In this document: one piece after another, positions 58,380-64,000 of the stretch | How positions within the stretch are numbered: the stretch's first letter is position 1 | Layout of the letters: each line of letters begins with the position of its first letter | Origin: Astrobacterium formosum | Lineage (GTDB): Bacteria > Pseudomonadota > Alphaproteobacteria > Rhizobiales > Xanthobacteraceae | NCBI GenBank assembly: GCA_030848545.1 | Contig: JAVDCA010000007.1 | Location: 124,001-188,000, forward strand | Length of the DNA stretch: 64,000 nt | Direction: 5' to 3' | The notes under the pieces: generated by a model | Databases searched by the model: none | Told to the model about the DNA's origin: nothing | The model's input: the letters and a program-made list of their open reading frames with translations, nothing else | Made by a program: the position numbers and the translations under genes

Positions 58380-59984
58380 TCACGCCCACGGCTTCTCCGC
58401 CGCCGCATTGCGGCCGGCGATCTGGCCGAACACCATGCATTCGGCGATGTTGCTCGCCCCCTGGAACACCATGCCCCACATGGAACCGAGCTCGCCGGCG
58501 CTGTAGAGGCGCGGGATCGCCTTGCCGTAAACGTCGAGGATCTGGGCGCGCACGTCGCGGCGCGGCCCACCCTGGGTGTTGAACATCGCCGGATAGATTT
58601 CCATCGCATAGAACGGCGCTTTTTCGATCGGGGCCGACCATACCGCGCGCACGTGCTCGGGATTGGCGGTCTCGTCATCGGTCGGCCGGTTGACGGCGCG
58701 ATGGAACAAGGTGTCGGCGCCGGTCTTGATGTCGCGGTTCCACCTGTCGAGAGTCTTTTCCAGCGCTGCCGGCTTGATCTTGATCTTGCCGGCAAGTTCC
58801 GCGACCGTGTCGGCCTTGAGAATCCAGCCCTTCTCGATCTCGGCGGAATTGTCCGCGCTCCACTTATAGCGTTTGCCGGCATAGCCGCGGCCCGCAGAGG
58901 TGGAAATCGGCCCCTTCAGGCGGGTCTGCTCATCGAAGATCGCGTAGCACGGAATGCGCGGGTACTGCAGGCGCGAGGTGTCGAACCAGTCGACCGTGAG
59001 CAGCGCCGCATGGGCCTCGATGGTCTTCTCATTGACGAAGCGCTCGCCGAACTTATCGACATAGACGAAGCCCGGCTGGCCGATGGCCATGTACAATGCG
59101 GACTCGAACTCCTTCACCTTGATGCCGAAGGTGACGCCGGCCCCGTTCATGTGCCACAGGGCGGCTCCGACGCTCTGCGCCATGATGACGCCATCGCCGG
59201 TATTGGCAGGCGTCCCCATGGCGTGGATGGGATAGCCCTTCATATGGTTCTTGATCATCTCCTGATTGAACTCGTAGCCGCCGCAGGTCAGAATCACGGC
59301 GCGGCGGGCCCGAACGGAGATCGTCTTGCCCTTCTGCTCGGCGATGACGCCGACGATCATGCCCTTGTCGTCGACCACGAGCTGCTTGGCGGGCGTTTCG
59401 TACATCACCGGGATCTTACGCTTCTCCTCCACCGCATAGGAGAAAACCTCCCAGAGATTGTCGGACGATCCACTCATGCCGCGGCCCTTGCCCTGCACGG
59501 CGAATTTGCGGATCGACTTGGCGCCCGGCATTTTCGGATAGCCGGCAGTGCCGTAGACGGCCGCCTTCGAACCCTCCTTGAGGCTGGAGATCCAATCGGC
59601 GTTCTTCACCGCTTCCTTAGTGAAGACCCGCACCAGATCCTCGTGCCAGTCGGTGTGGGAATATTCATAGAGGCCGGACAGGTATGTGTAGGCCTCGTCG
59701 GCGTCAGAGGGGCACAGGAAGCCGCCCGCCGACACCGAGGTGTTGCCACCGCCATGCGGCATCTTCTCGAGGATGACGACCTTGGCGCCCGCATCATGGG
59801 CGGTGATCGCCGCCGTCGCGCCGGCACCGCCGTAACCGATACACACAATGTCGGCGTCGTGGTCCCACTTCTGCGGCATCGGCGCAGCTTCGGCCGGCAC
59901 TCCCATGGCGGCCGCCCCGGCGAGCGCCGCCCCGGCCCCCATCAAGCCTCTGCGGGTGATGTGCGAAAGCGTCTTGACGGTCAT
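58380..59984 (-). CDS. Tat-exported FAD-dependent oxidoreductase (fumarate reductase flavoprotein family)
   Basis: 534 residues; ATG at 59984 after GGAG. A twin-arginine signal (ITRRGLMGAGAALAGAAAMG) marks it for export. The FAD site is VCIGYGGAGATAAITAHDAG, with GGGNTSVSAGGF downstream; the C-terminal part ends with AGELGSMWGMVFQGASNIAE. The fold is that of soluble fumarate reductase, urocanate reductase and ketosteroid dehydrogenase. No heme motif (CxxCH) or partner gene is seen, so substrate and electron partner are open. Confidence 0.87.
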   Translation of the reverse strand: MTVKTLSHITRRGLMGAGAALAGAAAMGVPAEAAPMPQKWDHDADIVCIGYGGAGATAAITAHDAGAKVVILEKMPHGGGNTSVSAGGFLCPSDADEAYTYLSGLYEYSHTDWHEDLVRVFTKEAVKNADWISSLKEGSKAAVYGTAGYPKMPGAKSIRKFAVQGKGRGMSGSSDNLWEVFSYAVEEKRKIPVMYETPAKQLVVDDKGMIVGVIAEQKGKTISVRARRAVILTCGGYEFNQEMIKNHMKGYPIHAMGTPANTGDGVIMAQSVGAALWHMNGAGVTFGIKVKEFESALYMAIGQPGFVYVDKFGERFVNEKTIEAHAALLTVDWFDTSRLQYPRIPCYAIFDEQTRLKGPISTSAGRGYAGKRYKWSADNSAEIEKGWILKADTVAELAGKIKIKPAALEKTLDRWNRDIKTGADTLFHRAVNRPTDDETANPEHVRAVWSAPIEKAPFYAMEIYPAMFNTQGGPRRDVRAQILDVYGKAIPRLYSAGELGSMWGMVFQGASNIAECMVFGQIAGRNAAAEKPWA

Positions 59985-60311
59985 ATTCCGTACTCCGAAT
60001 GTCAAAAGGCAAAACGGCGCCGCCGAGCGTCAACCCGGGGGGTGGAAAGTCGACTCGTCGGTGGACGGCTAAGGATTGAGCAATACGGGTGGTCCGTCTA
60101 CGCATCGGCATGACGTTACGTCGCCGCAGTGCCCGCGTTCCGGGAGCCGCACCAGCTTTAGTCCCGTGATGGAGTCGCGGCTTCGGCTACGCAATTCGGG
60201 TCGCGGCCCGCGACCACCGTCGATCGGTGGATCGCGAAACCGCGACGGACACTTCGGCGCCGCGCCGCGACCTGCGCGGCTACCCGTGAATGCTGCGGAC
60301 GGCCCGCGTTC
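59985..60311. other. Intergenic region between FAD oxidoreductase and argC
   Basis: 327 bp without a gene. Two adjacent hairpins, GGTCGCG/CGCGACC at 60199-60215 and CCACCG/CGGTGG at 60214-60230, lie about 100 bp after the argC stop. They lack T-tracts and may end or stabilise the argC transcript. Confidence 0.5.
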
Positions 60312-61367
60312 TCACGGGAACAGCGCGACCTGCTCCAGCCCGGCGGTCTCGGCGAAGCCGAGCACCAGGTTCATGTTCTGCACCGCCTGCCCGGCCGCCC
60401 CCTTGACCAGATTGTCGAGCGCCGAGCCGATGATGGCGCGGCCCGGCTGGCGGTCCGCATGGACGCCCAGGAAGGTCATATTGGAACCGCGCACGTGCCG
60501 GGTCTGCGGCATCTCGCCGAACGGCAGCACTTGGACGAATGGTTCGTGGGCGTAGGTGGCCGCCAGTATGGCGTGCAGATCCTGCGGCGACTTTCCCAAG
60601 CCGCGCACATAGATGGTCGACAGCATGCCGCGGTTCATGGGCACGAGGTGCGGCGTGAAACTCACGATCACCTCACGGCCGGCGGCGAGCGAGAACTCCT
60701 GGTCGAGTTCGGCCATGTGCCGGTGGTGGCCGACGCCGTAGGCGTGAAAGCCTTCCGATACCTCCGAGAACAACATGTTCTCCTTGGCGGCCCGCCCCGC
60801 CCCGGTCACGCCCGACTTGGCATCGACGACGATCTCGTCGGGATCGATGGCCTTGGCTTTCAGGAGCGGCACCAGCGGCAACTGGGCACAGGTGGTGTAG
60901 CAGCCCGGATTGGCGACGAGCCGCGCCGTCCTGATGGCGTCGCGATGCACTTCGACGAGGCCGTAGACCGCCTCCTTCTGCAACTCGGGCGCCGAATGCT
61001 CCTGACCATACCAGCGCGCATAGGCGGCGGTATCGGCAAGGCGGAAGTCGGCAGAGAGATCGACCACCTTGGTGTTCGGCGCCGCCGCCAGGAGAGCGGC
61101 GAGCACCTTCTGGGTGGTCGCGTGCGGCAGGGCGCAGAAGACGAGGTCGAGGGCGGCCGCCGCCCAGTCGACGCTGTCGATGGAGACGAGCTTGGGTAGC
61201 CCGAAGGGCGCGAACTGGGGGAATACGTCGCGCATCTCCTGGCCCGCCTTGCGGTCGGCCGTGAGCAGCACGATCTCCACCTGCGGGTGGCGCAGGAGCA
61301 GGCGTACGCATTCCGAGCCCGTGTAGCCGGAGGCGCCGAGAATTCCGATTTTCGCTTTGTGAGCCAT
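60312..61367 (-). CDS. argC: N-acetyl-gamma-glutamyl-phosphate reductase ArgC
   Basis: NADPH-dependent third step of arginine synthesis. 351 residues: the Rossmann motif is IGILGASGYTGSECVRLLLR, catalytic Cys in VANPGCYTTCAQLPLVP, and the C-terminal His region MNRGMLSTIYV. It is the long (type 1) form. Other arg genes are not nearby. A short arginine-rich open frame and a terminator hairpin sit directly in front of it. Confidence 0.96.
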   Translation of the reverse strand: MAHKAKIGILGASGYTGSECVRLLLRHPQVEIVLLTADRKAGQEMRDVFPQFAPFGLPKLVSIDSVDWAAAALDLVFCALPHATTQKVLAALLAAAPNTKVVDLSADFRLADTAAYARWYGQEHSAPELQKEAVYGLVEVHRDAIRTARLVANPGCYTTCAQLPLVPLLKAKAIDPDEIVVDAKSGVTGAGRAAKENMLFSEVSEGFHAYGVGHHRHMAELDQEFSLAAGREVIVSFTPHLVPMNRGMLSTIYVRGLGKSPQDLHAILAATYAHEPFVQVLPFGEMPQTRHVRGSNMTFLGVHADRQPGRAIIGSALDNLVKGAAGQAVQNMNLVLGFAETAGLEQVALFP

Positions 61368-61429
61368 GGGGCGGTCCTTTCCGCGCTCGAATGTAATCGC
61401 CGGACGGATCGCTGCGGAGGAGATTTTTC

Positions 61430-61460
61430 AAAGAAAAACCGCCGCCGGGATCCGGCGGCC
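61430..61460 (-). terminator. Rho-independent terminator / possible attenuator ahead of argC
   Basis: An 8-bp perfect stem GCCGCCGG/CCGGCGGC with a 3-base loop, followed on the minus strand by GG and TTTTTCTTT. It lies 63 bp before the argC start and 120 bp after the XRE stop. It can end the XRE transcript, or act as an attenuator for argC. Confidence 0.75.
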
Positions 61461-61472
61461 AGGGGCGACGAT

Positions 61473-61547
61473 CTAGACGCGATCGAGCGCCGCGGCCGCG
61501 GAGCGGCTACGGCGACGGCGCAAGCGCAAGGTCGTATTCGTCGTCAT
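61473..61547 (-). CDS. Candidate arginine-rich leader peptide of argC
   Basis: A 24-codon open frame from ATG at 61547 to TAG at 61473, encoding seven arginines with four in a row (LRLRRRRSRS), 13 bp before the terminator hairpin. Codons 17-18 (GCGGCC) can pair with GGCCGC at the left arm of the terminator, as an antiterminator would. No clear ribosome site is seen, and arginine runs arise by chance in GC-rich DNA, so this is a hypothesis. Confidence 0.35.
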   Translation of the reverse strand: MTTNTTLRLRRRRSRSAAAALDRV

Positions 61548-61579
61548 GGCGGCTCACATAACGATACGCGCCGCCGCCG

Positions 61580-62200
61580 TCAACAGCGGGCGTCGACCGC
61601 TGTGCCGACCGGCTCCGCCGGCACCGTGCGCACCAGGCGGGCGAACGAGCCGTCGGAGAGCGGAAACCGCACCCATTCGCACCGGCCGGGATGGATCGGC
61701 ACCTCGCGGGAGCGGTTGGCGTTGGTCGTGACGGTCACCGCCGGCGCCGCTGGCGCAAACCAGCCCAGTTCGCCGAGCCTCGCTTCAGCGGCACGGATAT
61801 CGTCCGAAGCGTAACGCCACAGCGACACGCCGACCAGCTCCCGCTCGTCGACCCGCCACTCCCGCGCCCGCGGCCCGGACACCGCCAACAGCCGATGGGT
61901 GAGATCGCAGACGAGATGCACCGTTTGGCGCGACGCCGACACGAGGCGGATCAGCTCACGATCGGCGGCGCCGTCAGGGCGCGCTGCCAGGAGCGCGCGC
62001 AGCCGCGCCTCCTGGTCCGGCGTCGGCGCCAGCACGCCGTTCTCCCAGCGCGACACGGTGGGCTGCGACACGCCGAGCAGCACGGCGGCATGGCCCTGCT
62101 TGATGCGGCGAAGCGCCCGCCATCCGCGCAGCAGGCGGCCGAGCCCCGCAGTTCCGGTCGCCACCACTTCGCAGTCTGTCAACGCCGCCTGCGTCACCAC
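61580..62200 (-). CDS. XRE-family helix-turn-helix regulator
   Basis: 206 residues. The HTH lies at about residues 20-75 (LRRIKQGHAAVLLGVSQPTVS then RWENG), a clear Cro/C1 type. The C-terminal 110 residues (LVCDLTHRLLAVSGPRAREW onwards) resemble a PAS-like sensor part, with no known ligand. It diverges from the epimerase gene, with about 100 bp between them, and may control it. On its other side is argC. Confidence 0.88.
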   Translation of the reverse strand: MVTQAALTDCEVVATGTAGLGRLLRGWRALRRIKQGHAAVLLGVSQPTVSRWENGVLAPTPDQEARLRALLAARPDGAADRELIRLVSASRQTVHLVCDLTHRLLAVSGPRAREWRVDERELVGVSLWRYASDDIRAAEARLGELGWFAPAAPAVTVTTNANRSREVPIHPGRCEWVRFPLSDGSFARLVRTVPAEPVGTAVDARC

Positions 62201-62302
62201 TCGTCCCTCGCCTTGGCCGGCGTTCCGGCCCAGCCTGAATATTATATGCGTTGGCCACCGCCGGCCAGCGTGGCAGGAACACGGTGCATGACGGAGGCGG
62301 GG

Positions 62303-63241
62303 ATGCGCGTACTGGTGACGGGATCATCCGGTTATCTCGGGCGGACGCTGGTGAGGCGCCTGCGCCAAGATGGCCACGCGGTGATCGGCCTCGATGCCCG
62401 GCCGGCGCCGACCACGACCCTGGTCGGCTCGGTCGCCGAGCGCGCGCTGGCACGCACCGCCATCCGTGACCACGGCATCGATGCCATCGTGCATTCGGCG
62501 GCACTGCACAAGCCCGATATGATCGCGCAGCAGCGCGCCGATTTCCTCGCCGTCAACACCACCGGCACGCTCAACCTGCTCGAAGAGGCGGTCGCCGCCA
62601 ATGTCGATCGCTTCGTCTTCACCTCGACGACGTCGCTGATGATCTCGCGCACGATCCGCGCCGGCCGTGCCGGCGGCGCAACGCGGGCGGCCTGGATCGA
62701 CGAGGATCTCGCGCCACTCGAACCGCGTAACATCTACGGCGTCACCAAGCTCGCCGCCGAGCATCTCTGCCGCCTGTTCCACGACCTGTACGGGATCGCG
62801 ACGATCGTCCTGCGCACCGCGCGCTTCTTCCCCGAGGCCGACGACATGGCGCATGCCATCGCCCAGTCAGATGCCAACACCAAGGCGAACGAGTTCCTGT
62901 TCCGCCGCTTGAGCGTGGCCGACGCTGCCGAGAGCCACGTCGCCGCCCTCGCCAAGGCTCCCGAGATCGGCTTCGACACGTTCATCGTCTCGGCCATGCC
63001 GCCCTTCGTGCCGGACGACTGCGAGGAGCTGATCGCGGACGCGCCCGCGGTGGTGGCGCGGTATTTCCCGCACTATCGCGACCTCTACGCCCGGCGCGGC
63101 TGGACCATGTTCGACAGCATCGACCGCGTCTACGACCCGCGCGGGGCGGCGCGCCGGCTCGGCTTCACGTGCCGGACCGACTTCGCCGCCGTCCTGCGCC
63201 AGCTCGAGACGAGCCCGCAGGTCGCGGCCGATGCGTGGTGA
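62303..63241 (+). CDS. NAD-dependent epimerase/dehydratase family protein
   Basis: 312 residues. The start ATG at 62303 has GGAGG five bases upstream; an ATG at 62288 would add five residues. The Rossmann motif is RVLVTGSSGYLGRTLVRRLR, the active site is YGVTKLAAEHLCRLF (Tyr-x3-Lys), with Ser in FTSTTSLM. It is an extended short-chain dehydrogenase acting on a nucleotide sugar or similar; substrate unknown. It converges with the MBL hydrolase. Confidence 0.9.
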   Translation: MRVLVTGSSGYLGRTLVRRLRQDGHAVIGLDARPAPTTTLVGSVAERALARTAIRDHGIDAIVHSAALHKPDMIAQQRADFLAVNTTGTLNLLEEAVAANVDRFVFTSTTSLMISRTIRAGRAGGATRAAWIDEDLAPLEPRNIYGVTKLAAEHLCRLFHDLYGIATIVLRTARFFPEADDMAHAIAQSDANTKANEFLFRRLSVADAAESHVAALAKAPEIGFDTFIVSAMPPFVPDDCEELIADAPAVVARYFPHYRDLYARRGWTMFDSIDRVYDPRGAARRLGFTCRTDFAAVLRQLETSPQVAADAW

Positions 63242-63274
63242 GCACCGGCCGCCGCAGAAGAGCGTCGCCTCGTC

Positions 63275-64000
63275 TCAGATCGACGGATTCCAGGCGATCG
63301 GCACCAGGCGATAATTGTTGCCGTCTTTCTCCACGTGACCGGCGGCCGGGAACGGGAAATGGAAGCCCTGCACGGTGATCTTCTCGGCCGCCATGCGGTC
63401 GTAGAACTTGCGGCGGGTCGCCTCCGCCATGGCGGCGTCCATGTCGAAGGTGACGTGCCAGCCGGGATTGCGCAGGAACAGGGCCGGATGATTGGTGATG
63501 TCCGCCTGTAGGGCCACCGTGGCGTTGCCCGACGACAGGATGTGCGAGCAGTGCCCCGGCGTGTGGCCGGGCGTGGCGATCGCGGTGATGCCGGACACCA
63601 CCTCCTTGTCGGCCTCGTATTGGGTGACCTTGTTGCCCAGCGCGCCGAACACCCGCTTGACGTTGGCGAAATTTCCCTCCGACTTGCTCGGGTCGGTCCA
63701 GAACTTCCATTCCGCCGCCGGCACCAGCACCTCGGCATTGGGATAGGCGGGCTTGTTATCGGCGGTGATGAGGCCGTTGATATGGTCGCCGTGGAAATGG
63801 GAGATCACCACCGCGTCGACGCTGTTGCGGTCGATGCCGGCGGCGGCGAGATTGGCATGCATCTGCCCGACCGCGCCTTTGCTCTGCTCGAACGCGCCCG
63901 GGCCGTTGCCGGTGTCGATGACCACGAGCTTGGAGCCGGTGTTGACGACGACCGGATTGAACGCGATCGTCATCTTGTCCTTTTCCATGTAGGCCGCCTG
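63275..64000 (-). CDS. MBL-fold metallo-hydrolase (5' end outside window)
   Basis: Metallo-beta-lactamase fold: SHFHGDHINGL metal motif, TPGHTPGHCSHILSSG and an ADITNHP stretch. The frame stays open to the window edge, and the visible N-terminus (MTIAFNPVVVNTGSKLVVID) starts inside the fold, so the true start, probably with a signal peptide, lies outside. About 240 residues are seen of some 300 expected. A quorum-quenching lactonase or a general hydrolase is possible. Confidence 0.9.
   Translation of the reverse strand, partial: QAAYMEKDKMTIAFNPVVVNTGSKLVVIDTGNGPGAFEQSKGAVGQMHANLAAAGIDRNSVDAVVISHFHGDHINGLITADNKPAYPNAEVLVPAAEWKFWTDPSKSEGNFANVKRVFGALGNKVTQYEADKEVVSGITAIATPGHTPGHCSHILSSGNATVALQADITNHPALFLRNPGWHVTFDMDAAMAEATRRKFYDRMAAEKITVQGFHFPFPAAGHVEKDGNNYRLVPIAWNPSI

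Overview
The window reads as chromosomal DNA of a GC-rich alphaproteobacterium, most likely of the order Hyphomicrobiales. The grounds are an hpn hopanoid cluster, TctC-type (Bug) binding proteins, a rhizobial-type porin and DUF1127, DUF1236 and GYD family proteins. No phage, plasmid, insertion sequence or CRISPR array is visible, so this looks like core plus metabolic accessory DNA.

Layout. 1-4.2 kb: a tripartite tricarboxylate transporter (tctA cut by the window edge, tctB, two near-duplicate tctC). 4.7-6.3 kb: DUF1127 peptide, tRNA-Asn and a LOG-family nucleotidase. 6.4-18.1 kb, all on the minus strand: a selenium-dependent formate dehydrogenase locus, in transcription order fdnG (in-frame Sec UGA), fdnH, fdnI, fdhE, selA, a Sel1-repeat protein, selB, and tRNA-Sec lying inside the selB frame. 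It ends in four overlapping genes (two unknown proteins, a DsrE-fold protein, a GcvH-like lipoyl-domain protein). 18.6-22.9 kb, plus strand: a TlpA thioredoxin, a Tat-exported transglutaminase, then TusA, cysteine desulfurase and selD. One 16.5 kb block therefore holds the Sec machinery, its main client and a probable selenium supply line.

23-38 kb: a porin lacking its signal peptide, a DUF2147 protein, then hopanoid and isoprenoid genes (hpnN, ispH, hpnH, hpnG, hpnE, hpnD, hpnC, hpnB, hpnA, ispA). Squalene-hopene cyclase, usually found between hpnE and hpnG, is absent. 38-47 kb: AI-2E-type permease, cspA, terC, ndk, a broken GYD-domain gene, small unknown genes, a DUF1236 protein and an ABC-2/NEW3 operon. 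47-53 kb: a Bug binding protein, a TetR regulator with a clear promoter/operator, a cyclase-family hydrolase, a ThDP enzyme and a GST. 53-58 kb: rhodanese, membrane proteins, a YdcF protein and an aldo/keto reductase-queC-VUT operon. 58-64 kb: a Tat-exported flavoprotein, argC, an XRE regulator, an NAD-dependent epimerase and a truncated MBL hydrolase.

The best candidates for something new are: the four-gene DsrE/lipoyl cluster coupled to selB; the nesting of selC inside the selB reading frame; a possible arginine-rich leader peptide plus terminator ahead of argC; and degenerate tandem arrays with a common 15-bp period at several unrelated intergenic sites.
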